A stretch of DNA of 64,000 nucleotides from assembly GCA_963706605.1 (NCBI GenBank), contig OY970165.1:1054001-1118000 (forward strand). The letters are read 5' to 3'. Position numbers and translations under genes: made by a program. The notes under the pieces were generated by a model. That model was not told the origin of the DNA. It did not search any database and saw only the letters and a list, made by a program, of their open reading frames with translations. The stretch is from VRUE01 sp963706605 (GTDB lineage Bacteria; Actinomycetota; Thermoleophilia; Solirubrobacterales; 70-9). The number at the start of each line of letters is the position of its first letter. Position 1 is the stretch's first letter. Shown one piece after another: positions 42,171 through 51,938 of this stretch.

Positions 42171-44678
42171 ATGGCGCTCGAGGCCTTGACCGGGCGGATC
42201 GAAGAGCGCGAGCTGGAGAAGGAGATGCGTTCCTCCTACCTCGATTACGCGATGAGCGTGATCGTGGGCCGGGCGCTGCCGGACGTCCGCGACGGGCTCA
42301 AGCCCGTCCACCGCCGCGTCCTCTACGCGATGCACGACATCGGCCTGCAGCCGACCCGTCCGTACCGCAAGTGCGCCTTCATCGTCGGCGAGGTGATGGG
42401 CAAGTACCACCCTCACGGCGACTCGGCGATCTACGACACGCTGGTGCGGATGGCGCAGGAGTTCTCGCTGCGTTATCCGCTGATCGACGGCCAGGGAAAT
42501 TTCGGCTCGATCGACGACGACCCGGCGGCGGCGATGAGGTACACCGAGGCGCGGCTGGGGCGGCTGGCGACCGAGCTGTTGCGCGACATCGACGCCGACA
42601 CCGTCGACTTCGGCCCCAACTACGACGAATCGACCCAGGAGCCGCTGATCCTGCCGGCGCGCTTCCCGAACCTGCTGGTCAACGGGGCTTCGGGCATCGC
42701 GGTCGGGATGGCGACCAACATCCCGCCGCACAACCTGCGCGAGGTGGCGGGTGCGGTCAACGCCTACATCAATGACCCTGGCATCGAGCTGCCCGGCCTG
42801 ATGGAGCACGTCAAGGGCCCGGACTTCCCGGGCGGCGGGATCATGAGCATGGAGGGAATCCGTGACGCCTACGAATCGGGCCGCGGCACGGTCAAGGTCC
42901 GCGCCCGCGCCCATGTCGAGCCGTTGAAGGGTGGCAAGGACGCGATCGTCGTCACCGAGCTGCCGTTCATGGTGAAGAAGGGCGGCGACAGTGGTCTGAT
43001 CACCAAGATCGCCGACCTCGTGCGCGAGAAGAAACTGGAGGGCATCTCCGACCTTCGTGACGAGTCCGACCGCTCGGGGATGCGCCTCGTGATCGAGCTG
43101 AAGCGCGGCGGCCATCCGGCCAAAGTCGTGCTCAACAACCTCTTCAAAAAAACCGCGATGCAGAGCAGCTTCGGCATCAACATGGTGGCGCTGGTCGACG
43201 GGGTGCCGCGCACGCTCGGCCTGCGTGAGCTGGTTGAGTACTACGTCCAGCATCAGCGCGAGGTGGTCACCCGCCGCACCCAGTACGAACTGCGCCGCGC
43301 CGAGGCCCGCGCCCACATCCTCGAGGGGCTGCTGATCGCGCTCGACAACCTCGACGCGGTGATCAAACTGATCCGCGGCTCGGCCGATCCCGACGCGGCC
43401 CGCGACGGCCTGATCTCTCAGTTCGAGCTCTCTCGTGAGCAGGCGCAGGCGATCCTCGACATGCGCCTCCAGCGCCTCACCGCGCTGGAGGCAGACAAGG
43501 TGCGGGCCGAGCACGCCGACCTGCTCGAGCGCATCGGCGAGTTGCGCACCATCCTCGGCGACGAGGCACGGGTGCTGGGGCTGGTCAAGGAGGAGCTGGC
43601 GGAGATCGTCGAGTCATACGGTGACGAGCGCCGCACCGAACTCGCCCATTTCGAGGGCGACGTCGGGATCGAGGACATGATCGCCGACCAGCAGATGGTG
43701 ATCTCGCTGACCGCCTCCGGTTACGTCAAGCGGCTGCCGCTCGCGACCTACCGCCAGCAGCACCGCGGCGGCGTCGGGGTGATGGGGATGAACATGAAGG
43801 AGGACGACTACATCGCCCACCTCCACATCTGCTCGACCCACGACTTCCTGCTCTTCTTCACCAACCGCGGCAAGGTCTACCGGCTCAAGGTCTACGAGCT
43901 GCCGGAGGGCTCGCGCACGGCGAAAGGCAGTGCCCTCGTCAACCTGCTGCCGCTGCGTGAAGACGAGAAGGTGATGGCGGTGATCCCGACCCGTGACTTC
44001 AAGGAGAACAAGTACCTCGCCTTCGCGACCGCAAAAGGCCAGATCAAGAAAACCGAGTTCCTCGCCTACAACACGCCGATCCGCGCCGACGGGATCATCG
44101 CGATCAAGGTCCGCGACGGTGACGAGCTGGTGCAGGTGCGGATGACCTCCGGTGCGGATGACCTGTTGATGGTCTCCAAGTCGGGCCACGCGGTCCGCTT
44201 CTCCGAGGAAGAGGCGCGTCCGATGGGGCGCGATACCTCCGGGGTCAAAGGGATGAACGTGAGCGCCAAGGTCGGCCGCGAGCCGAACCTCGTGCTGGCG
44301 ATGGACGTGGCCCGCGACGACGCCGAGCTGTTCGTCGTCACCGAGAACGGTTACGGCAAGCGCACCTCGATCGCCGAGTACCCGCGCAAGGGCCGCGGCA
44401 CCAAAGGCGTCCTGACCGCGAAGCTGACCGAGAAGAAGGGCGGCCTGGCTGGCGCCCTGATCGTGCGCGAGCATCAGGAGCTGCTCTTCATTTCCCAGAA
44501 CGGGATGGTGCAGCGCACCTCGGCGAGCGGGATCTCGCGGATGGGCCGTCCCACCCAGGGGGTGAAGGTGATGAACATCAAGGACGACGACCGGATCAGC
44601 GCCGTCGCCCTGGTGGTCGAGTCGGGGGAGTCGCCACCCACCAACGGCGATACCCCACAGGACGAGCTCGACGTCTAG
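42171..44678 (+). CDS. gyrA: DNA gyrase subunit A
   Basis: 835 aa. Winged-helix/tower core with VGRALPDVRDGLKPVHRRVL, quinolone region HPHGDSAIYDTLVRM (Ser and Asp as in sensitive strains), active Tyr in AAAMRYTEARL, and the six-bladed C-terminal domain. The GyrA-box position reads QHRGGVG instead of the usual Q[R/K]RGG[R/K]G. Introduces negative supercoils with GyrB. Its stop overlaps the convergent HNH gene by 4 nt. Confidence 0.97.
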   Translation: MALEALTGRIEERELEKEMRSSYLDYAMSVIVGRALPDVRDGLKPVHRRVLYAMHDIGLQPTRPYRKCAFIVGEVMGKYHPHGDSAIYDTLVRMAQEFSLRYPLIDGQGNFGSIDDDPAAAMRYTEARLGRLATELLRDIDADTVDFGPNYDESTQEPLILPARFPNLLVNGASGIAVGMATNIPPHNLREVAGAVNAYINDPGIELPGLMEHVKGPDFPGGGIMSMEGIRDAYESGRGTVKVRARAHVEPLKGGKDAIVVTELPFMVKKGGDSGLITKIADLVREKKLEGISDLRDESDRSGMRLVIELKRGGHPAKVVLNNLFKKTAMQSSFGINMVALVDGVPRTLGLRELVEYYVQHQREVVTRRTQYELRRAEARAHILEGLLIALDNLDAVIKLIRGSADPDAARDGLISQFELSREQAQAILDMRLQRLTALEADKVRAEHADLLERIGELRTILGDEARVLGLVKEELAEIVESYGDERRTELAHFEGDVGIEDMIADQQMVISLTASGYVKRLPLATYRQQHRGGVGVMGMNMKEDDYIAHLHICSTHDFLLFFTNRGKVYRLKVYELPEGSRTAKGSALVNLLPLREDEKVMAVIPTRDFKENKYLAFATAKGQIKKTEFLAYNTPIRADGIIAIKVRDGDELVQVRMTSGADDLLMVSKSGHAVRFSEEEARPMGRDTSGVKGMNVSAKVGREPNLVLAMDVARDDAELFVVTENGYGKRTSIAEYPRKGRGTKGVLTAKLTEKKGGLAGALIVREHQELLFISQNGMVQRTSASGISRMGRPTQGVKVMNIKDDDRISAVALVVESGESPPTNGDTPQDELDV

Positions 44679-45181
44679 GCGGCGGCCGGTAAGTACTGCT
44701 GCCAGGCCGGCGGAATCTTCGGGCTGGCCACCTGGATGAAGATGCTTGGGCCGGGGGGCTTGGGCAGCTTGCGCGGGTGCATCTGGATCTCGCGGGGAAG
44801 GCGGTTCCCCTTACGCCGGTTGCAGGTCGCGCAGGCGGCGACGATGTTCTCCCAGACCGACTTGCCGCCCCGGCTGCGCGGGATGACGTGATCGACGGTC
44901 AGCCCCGACTTGGTCGAGCCGCAGTACTGGCAGGTCCAGGCATCTCGCGCCAGCACCGCCCGGCGGGTGATCTTGCGCCGGTGCGCCTCGCGCGGCACCC
45001 GCACGTAGCTGACCAGGCGGATCACGTCGGGCCGCTCCATCGTCATGTGCTCGGAGTGGATCGCCCCCTCGCGGCGCTCCAGCAGCTCGGCTTTCTCCTT
45101 CAGCAGCAGCACAGCAGCACGCCTCAACGTGCAGACGTTGATCGGCTCATACGTCGCATTCAAGACAAGCACGCGTGCCAT
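44675..45181 (-). CDS. HNH endonuclease family protein
   Basis: 168 aa. N-terminal VLVLNATYEPINVCTLRRA, then an HNH domain with CQYCGSTKSGLTVDHVIPRS-type ligands (C..C, DHVIPRSRGG, N, CATCNRRKG). This family (similar to mycobacterial and other actinobacterial standalone HNH proteins) is widespread and chromosomal; its role is unknown, perhaps DNA repair. No mobile element signs around it. Confidence 0.88.
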   Translation of the reverse strand: MARVLVLNATYEPINVCTLRRAAVLLLKEKAELLERREGAIHSEHMTMERPDVIRLVSYVRVPREAHRRKITRRAVLARDAWTCQYCGSTKSGLTVDHVIPRSRGGKSVWENIVAACATCNRRKGNRLPREIQMHPRKLPKPPGPSIFIQVASPKIPPAWQQYLPAAA

Positions 45182-45208
45182 CTTGCTCGGGAATTCTACG
45201 CAGGCGCC

Positions 45209-46042
45209 CTACGCGATCGGGTAGGAGCCCAAGATTCGCACGGACTCGGCCTTCTCCCGAAGCGATGCCATGGCCTCCGATATGGCCGGATCGGTCACCG
45301 CTCCTTCGAGGTCGCAGAAGAACATGTAGCGGCCCAACCCGCGCCGCAGCGGCCGCGACTCGATCCGCGAGAGGTTGACGCCGCGGCTCGAGAACTCCTG
45401 CAGCGCCTCTACCAGCGCCCCCGGGTGATCCTCGCCAAGCTCGGAGAAGACGAGCGAGGTGCGCGAAGGCCCGCCGCCACCGGGCTCGGTGTCCCCCGGC
45501 GCGATCCAGACGAAGCGGGTCACGTTGTCGGCCTCGTCCTCGATGTGCTCCTGCAGCACCTTGCAGCCGTAGAGGTCGGCCGCGGAGCGGGCGCCGATCG
45601 CCGCCCACGGACGCGCTGACTCGCCGACCATCCGCACCGCCTCGGCGGTGCTGCTGACGCTGCGCCGTTCCACTCCGGGCAGCTGCTCACGGAGGAAGGC
45701 GGCGCACTGGGCAAGCGGTTGGGGGTGGGAGAGGACAGCCGCCACCTCCTCGATGCCGATCCCCTCACGGGCGATCAGGTGCGCGTGCACAGCGAAGTCG
45801 TACTCGCCGACGATCGTCACCGCCTCGGTGTCGAAGGCGAGCGTGTCGAGGGTGCTCCGAACCGACCCCTCGATCGAGTTCTCAAACGGCACGAAGGCCC
45901 GCTCCGCCTCTCCCCGCTCGACGGCCAGGATCGCGTCGTGGACCGTCGGGGTGCGGAGGAGGTCTACCTCCTCTTCGGAGGACGCCTCCCTCAGCGCGTC
46001 TTCGGTGAAGGTCCCAGCTGGTCCTAGGAGAGAGATTTTCAT
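45209..46042 (-). CDS. pheA: Prephenate dehydratase
   Basis: 277 aa from the ATG at 46042 (MKISLLGPAGTFTEDALRE). Catalytic TRF-type motif appears as VTRFVWIAP, ENSIEGSV for substrate binding, and a C-terminal ACT domain (TSLVFSELGEDHPGALVEAL, then ESRPLRRGLGRYMFFCDLEG) for phenylalanine feedback. Converts prephenate to phenylpyruvate. It follows the membrane-protein gene by 19 nt. Confidence 0.95.
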   Translation of the reverse strand: MKISLLGPAGTFTEDALREASSEEEVDLLRTPTVHDAILAVERGEAERAFVPFENSIEGSVRSTLDTLAFDTEAVTIVGEYDFAVHAHLIAREGIGIEEVAAVLSHPQPLAQCAAFLREQLPGVERRSVSSTAEAVRMVGESARPWAAIGARSAADLYGCKVLQEHIEDEADNVTRFVWIAPGDTEPGGGGPSRTSLVFSELGEDHPGALVEALQEFSSRGVNLSRIESRPLRRGLGRYMFFCDLEGAVTDPAISEAMASLREKAESVRILGSYPIA

Positions 46043-46061
46043 CGGATCAAGGGCCCGCCTC

Positions 46062-47117
46062 CTATTCAAAGACAACCGTGTACGACGCTTCGTTGTTTTC
46101 GGAGACCTGCTCGCCCGGTACCGGTTCGGCTTCCACTTCCAGCGTCGCTTCGCCCTTCGGCGCCGGCGTGAGCGGAATCGTCACCGTCGCCGTTTCGCCG
46201 GCGGCGATGCTGCTGATGTCCTGCTGCAGCGTGTTGCCGCCGTTCACGCTGACCGAGACGGTTACCCCGTTCTCGGTCGATTCTCCCTGGTTCTGGACTT
46301 CCACTTCCACTTCCGGCGTTTCTTCGGCGGCGACGGTGGTGGTTGATTCCGGAGTCAGTTCGGTCCCGTTGACGCTGGTCGCGATCAGGCCCAACCCGTG
46401 CACCCCGGGCGTCGCCGCGCCGGTCGCCCCACTGACCGAGCCGAGAGCCGCGCTGACCGCGCTTTCGTCGAGCCACTTGGTCCCGTCCGGGAGGAAGACG
46501 CTCTTCGGCACGTCGTCGCCCTCGATCCCGTTGTCGGCGAGAACGCCGTCGATCTCGGGGCGGGCGACGGCGGCGTAGAGCACGTCGCTCGCCATCAGCT
46601 TCGTCATCTGGTTGGCGATCGCCGCGGTCGCTTTCTCCGACCCGACGTCGCCCAGAGCGGTGCTCACCTTGTCCGCGATTTCGGTCATCGCACTGCCGCG
46701 CAGCTCATAGGTGAGCTCGAGCGCCGTCTGCGCGTTGCCCATATCGCCGGGAGTGTCGAGCGCGTCGATGCGGGATACGTAGTTGTCCATCGCGCTGCGG
46801 TCGGCGTTGACCTCGGCCACGAACTCGGTGACCGAGAGGCTGCCCGGTTCCGAGAGCTTGCCGAAGAAGGACTTGCTGGTCTGGTCCGTCTCGTCGACGA
46901 TCTGCGTGACGTTGCGCGCGTAGTCGCTCAACGCGCGGTGCTTGCGCGCGTCGAGGCAACCGCGGACGCCCAGCACGATCAGGATCAGGAGCAGCAGGCC
47001 GGCCCCGAGCGCGACAGCGCGTCGGCGCAGCATCTGCTGCCGTTCGGGACGGCGTGGGGGGCGCTGGCGGCGCCCCGGCCGGGATGCGGGCGAATCCTCC
47101 AAGAAGCGGCTCTCCAA
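46062..47117 (-). CDS. Membrane-anchored protein with CARDB-like C-terminal domain
   Basis: 351 aa. A very basic cytoplasmic start (RPGRRQRPPRRPERQQMLRRR), one helix at about 34-50 (VALGAGLLLLILIVLGV), a helical exterior region of about 190 residues, then a beta-sandwich of CARDB/NEW3 type (EVEVQNQGESTENGVTVSVS, SIAAGETATVTIPLTPAPKG, SENNEASYTVVF). Function unknown; likely a cell-envelope protein. Divergent from the kinase and cell-wall cluster, and upstream of pheA. Confidence 0.78.
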   Translation of the reverse strand: MESRFLEDSPASRPGRRQRPPRRPERQQMLRRRAVALGAGLLLLILIVLGVRGCLDARKHRALSDYARNVTQIVDETDQTSKSFFGKLSEPGSLSVTEFVAEVNADRSAMDNYVSRIDALDTPGDMGNAQTALELTYELRGSAMTEIADKVSTALGDVGSEKATAAIANQMTKLMASDVLYAAVARPEIDGVLADNGIEGDDVPKSVFLPDGTKWLDESAVSAALGSVSGATGAATPGVHGLGLIATSVNGTELTPESTTTVAAEETPEVEVEVQNQGESTENGVTVSVSVNGGNTLQQDISSIAAGETATVTIPLTPAPKGEATLEVEAEPVPGEQVSENNEASYTVVFE

Positions 47118-47245
47118 GCTGGTTGGCTGGGCGGAGAGTATGCACGGTGGCGAGGTCGTCGCGTCAAGACCCGCAGCAAACGGCGCGTTTTTTGCAGCGC
47201 GCCAAGCGCAGGAGAGCCGCTATCGGCGGCGAAGTCGAAGGAGCT

Positions 47246-48163
47246 TTGGTCGGTTCCCTTGTCCTCAACCGCTTCCTGATCGAGCGCCGCATCGGCAGCG
47301 GCGGCTTCGGCGTCGTCTACGAGGCGTGGGACGGGCGCCTGGAGCGCAACGTCGCGGTCAAGGCGATCGAGTCCCACGGCGAGGCGGGACGGCGGGTCCT
47401 GCGTGAGGCACAGGCGGCAGCCCGTCTCAACCACCCCGGCATCGTCACCCTCTACGAGATGGGCGAGGAGGACGGCAACGCCCTGTTGGTCACCGAGCTG
47501 GTCGACGGCACGACGCTGGCGCAGCTGAGCCGCGAAGGCACCCTCAGCGACCGCGAGATCGCAGAGGTCGGCGCCGACCTCTGCGAGGCGCTTGACCACG
47601 CCCACTCCCGCGGCGTCGTCCATCGCGACATCAAGCCGCAGAACGTCCTCGTCGCCGAGAACAGCGAGTTTTGCGCACGGCTGATGGACTTCGGCATCGC
47701 TCGGCTCGCCGACGGCGCCGCGCTGACCGCCCCCGGCGACGTGGTCGGCACCCTCGCCTACATGTCGCCTGAGCAGGCCGAGGGCCACACCGCGGGCCCC
47801 GAGGCCGACGTCTACTCGCTGGCGCTGATGCTCTATGAGTGCTGGAGCGGCGAGAACCCGAACCGGCGCTCGACGCCGGCCGCAACGGCACGGGCGATCG
47901 GCGACCGGCCGCGGCCGCTGCGCCGCCTCCGCCCGGATCTGCCCCGCGTGCTCAGCGACGTGATCGACGCCGCCCTGCAGTCCCGCCCGTCCCATCGCCC
48001 TTCCCTGGAGGAGCTGGGGGGAGCGATCGAGGGGTCGCTCGACCAGCTCGCCTCAGAGCCACCCACCGCTGCTTCGCCGCTCGGCCTGCGCCTCGGCGCA
48101 CTGGCCGCTGCTGCGGTGCTCGGCGTCTGGCTCGCAATCGGCCACGGACTCTTTCTCCCGTAG
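47246..48163 (+). CDS. Serine/threonine protein kinase, tail-anchored
   Basis: About 305 aa. Kinase motifs IGSGGFGVVYEAWD, VAVKAIE, HRDIKPQNVLV, DFGIARL and AYMSPEQAEG. A single helix at the very C-terminus (LGALAAAAVLGVWLAIGHGLFLP) leaves no exterior sensor. Start uncertain: TTG at 47246 gives the family-typical N-terminus LVGSLVLNRFLIERRIG, but GAAGGAG is too close; GTG at 47147 would add 33 residues. First gene of the kinase/FHA/phosphatase/cell-wall cluster. Confidence 0.85.
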   Translation: MVGSLVLNRFLIERRIGSGGFGVVYEAWDGRLERNVAVKAIESHGEAGRRVLREAQAAARLNHPGIVTLYEMGEEDGNALLVTELVDGTTLAQLSREGTLSDREIAEVGADLCEALDHAHSRGVVHRDIKPQNVLVAENSEFCARLMDFGIARLADGAALTAPGDVVGTLAYMSPEQAEGHTAGPEADVYSLALMLYECWSGENPNRRSTPAATARAIGDRPRPLRRLRPDLPRVLSDVIDAALQSRPSHRPSLEELGGAIEGSLDQLASEPPTAASPLGLRLGALAAAAVLGVWLAIGHGLFLP

Positions 48164-48172
48164 GATTTTCCG

Positions 48173-48937
48173 ATCAGCGTCCTGCGCAGCCTCGAGAGTC
48201 GAATCGAAGGCCTCGTCGAGGGGGTCTTCAGCCGCGCCTTCAGCTCCGAGGTGCAGCCCGTCGAGCTGGCCCGCAAACTGGCCAAGGAGATGGACTCCCA
48301 CAAGACCGCCGGCGTGGCACGGGTCTACGTGCCGAACGAGTACACGGTCTACCTCTCCGGCAAGGACCGCGTCAGGCTGGAGGGCTACGAGCGCTCGCTG
48401 GAGCAGGAGCTGTCGGGGTATCTGTTGGAGCACGCGCGCCGCCGCAGCTATGACCTGCTGACCAGACCCACGGTCGCCTTCGAGACCGACGAACGACTGC
48501 GGCTCGGCGAGTTCGGGATCCAGACGCGGCTGGTGAAGCCGCCGGCCCACGAGGGCGAAGGGCCCAGTCAGGGTGAGGAAAGCCACACGATGGTCTACTC
48601 GGCGGTGCACGACGCGCCGCCAGCCGAGAGCCCTGGCCGCCGCGCCGAGGTCGCGACCCGCGCGGTCGTCACCGACGGCGACCGGCGCTATGTGCTGGAG
48701 GGCCCACGGGCGACGATAGGCCGTTCCAAGGATGCCGACTGCGTGCTGCGCGACCCCAATGTCTCGCGCCATCACGCCGAGCTGCGCCGCTCACCCGCCG
48801 GCGATTGGACGATCGCCGACCTCGGCTCCACCAATGGGATCAAGGTCAACGGCCGCCGGGTCGGCTCGACTCGGCTCAAGTCCGGCGACCGGGTGACCGT
48901 GGGCACGACGACCTTCCTCTTCGACGTCGAGCAGTGA
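48173..48937 (+). CDS. fhaA: FhaA-type protein (DUF3662 plus FHA domain)
   Basis: About 254 aa. DUF3662 start LRSLESRIEGLVEGVFSRAF, then a variable linker and a C-terminal FHA domain (ATIGRSKDADCVLRDPNVSR, HHAEL, LGSTNGIKVNG) that binds phosphothreonine. No ATG, GTG or TTG precedes the conserved start; ATC at 48173 has AGGA eight nt upstream and gives ISVLRSLESRIEG. The first GTG, at 48251, would remove conserved residues. Acts as a docking partner of the kinases and the peptidoglycan synthases. Confidence 0.88.
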   Translation: MSVLRSLESRIEGLVEGVFSRAFSSEVQPVELARKLAKEMDSHKTAGVARVYVPNEYTVYLSGKDRVRLEGYERSLEQELSGYLLEHARRRSYDLLTRPTVAFETDERLRLGEFGIQTRLVKPPAHEGEGPSQGEESHTMVYSAVHDAPPAESPGRRAEVATRAVVTDGDRRYVLEGPRATIGRSKDADCVLRDPNVSRHHAELRRSPAGDWTIADLGSTNGIKVNGRRVGSTRLKSGDRVTVGTTTFLFDVEQ

Positions 48938-48963
48938 ACGAGGCCCGTCATTAGGGTGCTGGC

Positions 48964-49434
48964 GTGGACTATGCCCCGATCGCCGTCGCTCTGAAGTTCG
49001 GCTTCCTCGCCGTCCTCTACCTGTTCCTGCTCTGGATCGCCCGCAGCGCCCTCAAGGACCTGCGGGGCACGGTGGCGCCGGCTCCCGACGCGACCGGTTT
49101 CCATCCGGTGCCCTCCTTCGAGGCTGTCGCACCGGGCAGCGATGCCTGGCTTGTCGCGCTGCGCGGCGGCGGCCTGCGCGCGGGCGAGCGCTTTGACCTG
49201 ATCGGCGGCCTCTCGATCGGCCGCGCGAGCGAGGCTGACCTGCGCATCGAGGACCGCTATGCCTCCGGCCTGCACGCGAGGATCTTCTCCCGTGAGGGAC
49301 GGGCCTACGTCGAAGACATGAGCTCCACCAACGGAACCCTGCTGAACGACGCCGCGTTGCATGGCGAGGCCGAGCTGATCGACGGCGACGTCGTGCGCAT
49401 CGGCGACACTGAGTTCAGGTTCGAGACGGGCTGA
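48964..49434 (+). CDS. fhaB: FhaB/FipA-type membrane FHA protein
   Basis: 156 aa from a GTG at 48964. One N-terminal helix (FGFLAVLYLFLLWIARSAL) and a C-terminal FHA domain (SIGRASEADLRIEDRYASGL, SSTNGTLLND). In Mycobacterium this protein links kinase signalling to division. Overlaps the phosphatase start by one base. Confidence 0.92.
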   Translation: MDYAPIAVALKFGFLAVLYLFLLWIARSALKDLRGTVAPAPDATGFHPVPSFEAVAPGSDAWLVALRGGGLRAGERFDLIGGLSIGRASEADLRIEDRYASGLHARIFSREGRAYVEDMSSTNGTLLNDAALHGEAELIDGDVVRIGDTEFRFETG

Positions 49435-50612
49435 TGCTGCGCGTAGACGATCAGGCCTTCCGCACCGACACCGGCCGTCAGCGCAGCGAGAACGAGGATT
49501 CCCTCTTCGTCCGCGCCCCGATCTTCGTCGTCGCCGACGGCATGGGGGGAGCTCAGGCCGGGGAGGTTGCCTCGAAAACGGCCGCGGACGCGTTCGATCG
49601 CGATCTGCCCGACGTGCCGCCGGAGCGTTTCCTGCGCGAGACGATCGAGCTGGCGAACCGGCGTATCCACGAGATCGCCCGCGCGGATCCCTCCAAGGCC
49701 GGGATGGGCACGACGATCACCGCGGCGATCGTCGACCCGCAGGGAGAAGAGGTCGGGATCGGCCACGTTGGCGACAGCCGCGCCTACCGCCTGCGCCGCG
49801 GCAAGCTGGAGCGGCTCACCCGCGATCACTCGCTGGTCGAGGAGATGCGGCGCAAGGGCCAGATCACCGACGCCCAGGCCGAGGACCATCCGCAGCGCTC
49901 GATCATCACCCGAGCCCTAGGCCCCGAGCCTGAGGTCGAGGTCGACGTGCAGACGGTGCCCGCCGCCCCCGGCGACGTCTTCCTGCTCTGCTCCGACGGC
50001 CTCACGACGATGATCGACGAGTCCCGCATCACCGCGGTTCTCGCCGACTCCGCCTCGATGCAGGAGGCGGTTCGGTCGCTCGTCGACGAGGCAAACGGGG
50101 CTGGTGGAAGGGACAACATCACCGCGATGGCCTTCCGCCTCGAAGACGCGGCGGCCCCTCGGGGTGAATCCCGCGAGGACGCGACGTTGGTCGGCGTCGC
50201 CGCCGAGGAAGCTGGACTGACCTCGACCGAGGTCCGCCGCCGCGCCGCCGCCGCAGCGGCGCAGCAGCGTCGCGACCGGCTCTCCGCAACGCCCCGCCGC
50301 CGGCTGCGCACGACGGTGAAGGTCCTCGCCGCCCTTGCCGTGTTGGCTGGCCTCGCCTTCGGCGCCTGGTACGGCAACCGCCAGGTCTGGTTCCTCGGGA
50401 CCGACGAGGGTGGCCGTGCCGCCCTCTATCGCGGCCTGCCCTATGAGCTCCCGCTTGGCGTGACGCTCTACCAGGAGCGCTACGCGAGCCCGATCCAAAC
50501 CGACTCCCTGCCGCGCAAGCGCCGCGAAGCGGTGACCGGACACGACATCCGCTCCCGCTCCGACGCCGTCTCGCTGATCGAAGACATCGAACGCAGCCAA
50601 GGGGTGCCGTGA
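49434..50612 (+). CDS. pstP: PP2C-family protein phosphatase PstP
   Basis: 392 aa. PP2C motifs RSENEDSLFV, VADGMGGAQAGEVAS, GHVGDSRAYRLR, LCSDGLTTMI and GGRDNITAMAF. A basic linker and one helix (about 290-312, LRTTVKVLAALAVLAGLAFGAWYG) then a small exterior part. Removes phosphate from Ser/Thr kinases and their targets. Coupled to the next gene by GTGA overlap. Confidence 0.95.
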   Translation: MLRVDDQAFRTDTGRQRSENEDSLFVRAPIFVVADGMGGAQAGEVASKTAADAFDRDLPDVPPERFLRETIELANRRIHEIARADPSKAGMGTTITAAIVDPQGEEVGIGHVGDSRAYRLRRGKLERLTRDHSLVEEMRRKGQITDAQAEDHPQRSIITRALGPEPEVEVDVQTVPAAPGDVFLLCSDGLTTMIDESRITAVLADSASMQEAVRSLVDEANGAGGRDNITAMAFRLEDAAAPRGESREDATLVGVAAEEAGLTSTEVRRRAAAAAAQQRRDRLSATPRRRLRTTVKVLAALAVLAGLAFGAWYGNRQVWFLGTDEGGRAALYRGLPYELPLGVTLYQERYASPIQTDSLPRKRREAVTGHDIRSRSDAVSLIEDIERSQGVP

Positions 50613-51938
50613 CCTCGGCACGGAACCGCGAGCTGGTCGCCCTGGTGCCCGTCGCCCTCCTGCTCAGCGCCGGGTTCGCCGCTGTCTTCGCCCAGGAGAA
50701 CGTCCGCCTCGGCAATGCCAGCCTCGTCTACGGCGCCTACTTCCTCGCGGTCTGCATCGCGACCCACGTCTACCTTCGCCTTCGCCTCCCCGACGCCGAC
50801 CCGTACCTCTTCCCGCTGGTCGCTCTGCTGACGGCCTTCGGCCTGGTGATGGTCTACCGGATCGACGCCAACCTGGCCCGCGACCAGGCGAACTGGTTCG
50901 TGCTCGGACTCGTCCTCTTCGCCCTCACGATCCAGCTCCTGCGCGACTACGACGTGCTCGAGCGCTACCGCTACACGATCGCCGCGGTCGGGCTGCTGCT
51001 GCTGCTGGCGCCGCGGCTGCCGGGGATCGGGCAGCAGGTGAACGGCGCCTACCTCGGGGTGAAGATCGGCCCACTCGCATTCCAGCCCGCCGAGTTCTCG
51101 AAGATCTGCATCGTCGTCTTCCTCGCCAGCTACCTGCGCGAGAACCGAGAGGTGCTGATCGTCGGCGCGCGGCGGGTGCTCGGGGTCACCCTGCCGCCGC
51201 TCAAGCACCTCGGCCCGCTGCTGGTCGTCTGGGGCGCCTCGATGTTCATGCTCGTCTTCATCCGTGACCTCGGCAGCTCGCTGATGTTCTTCGCCGCCTT
51301 CCTGGCCCTGCTCTACGTCGCGACCGGCCGCTTCTCCTTCGTCGTGATCGGGATGGGGCTCTTCCTGGTCGGCGCCTGGTTCTTCGCCTCGACCGTCCCT
51401 CACGTCCACGACCGGGTCGAGGTCTGGCTCGATCCGTACCAGCACCCGGCCTCGAGCGGCTACCAGATCCTCCAGTCGATCTTCGCCCAGGCTGACGGAG
51501 GCCTCTTCGGCAAAGGGTTCGGACAGGCGTTGATCACGATCCCTGGCACCAATGCGGCGCTGCTGCCCGCCGCCCAGACCGACACGATCTACTCGCTGAT
51601 CGTCAACGAGCTGGGCCTATTTGGAGCCTGCGCCGTGGTCCTGACCTACCTGCTTGATCGCCGCGCGGGGCTTCAAGATCGCGCTGCTCGCCGACGACGG
51701 CTTCTCGAAGCTGCTGGCGACCGGCCTCACTGCCGTCTTCGCGATCCAGGCCTTCGTGATCATCGGCGGCGTCACGCGGGTGATCCCGCTGACCGGCGTC
51801 ACCCTGCCCTTCATCAGCTACGGCGGCAGCTCGATCGTCGCCAACTTCGTCCTGCTCGCGCTTCTCCTGCTGATCTCCGACCGCGCCCGGCGCGAGGCGG
51901 CGACGGCGCGAGGCGGGCTCGCGATGGGAGCCGTGTGA
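50609..51938 (+). CDS. rodA: RodA/FtsW-family peptidoglycan glycosyltransferase, with a +1 frameshift
   Basis: GTG at 50609. About ten helices; includes GLVMVYRIDANLARDQANW, FQPAEFSKICIVVFLASYL, FIRDLGSSLMFFAAFL, and the terminal PLTGVTLPFISYGGSSIVANF. One extra base at 51654-51656 (CTG CTT-G-ATC) separates ACAVVLTYLL from IAARGFKIALLADD. Corrected length is about 442 aa. RodA/FtsW proteins polymerise lipid II together with the PBP encoded next. Neighbours as in the mycobacterial pstP-rodA-pbpA-pknA-pknB order. Confidence 0.9.

Noticed and set aside
40899..43514. 871-codon minus-strand frame across gyrB-gyrA
   Set aside because: Antisense to two clear genes; rich in His, Arg and Val as expected from reversed gyrase codons.
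44675..45181. HNH gene as part of a mobile intron or phage
   Set aside because: It is a complete chromosomal-type HNH protein with no intron, phage or transposase neighbours.
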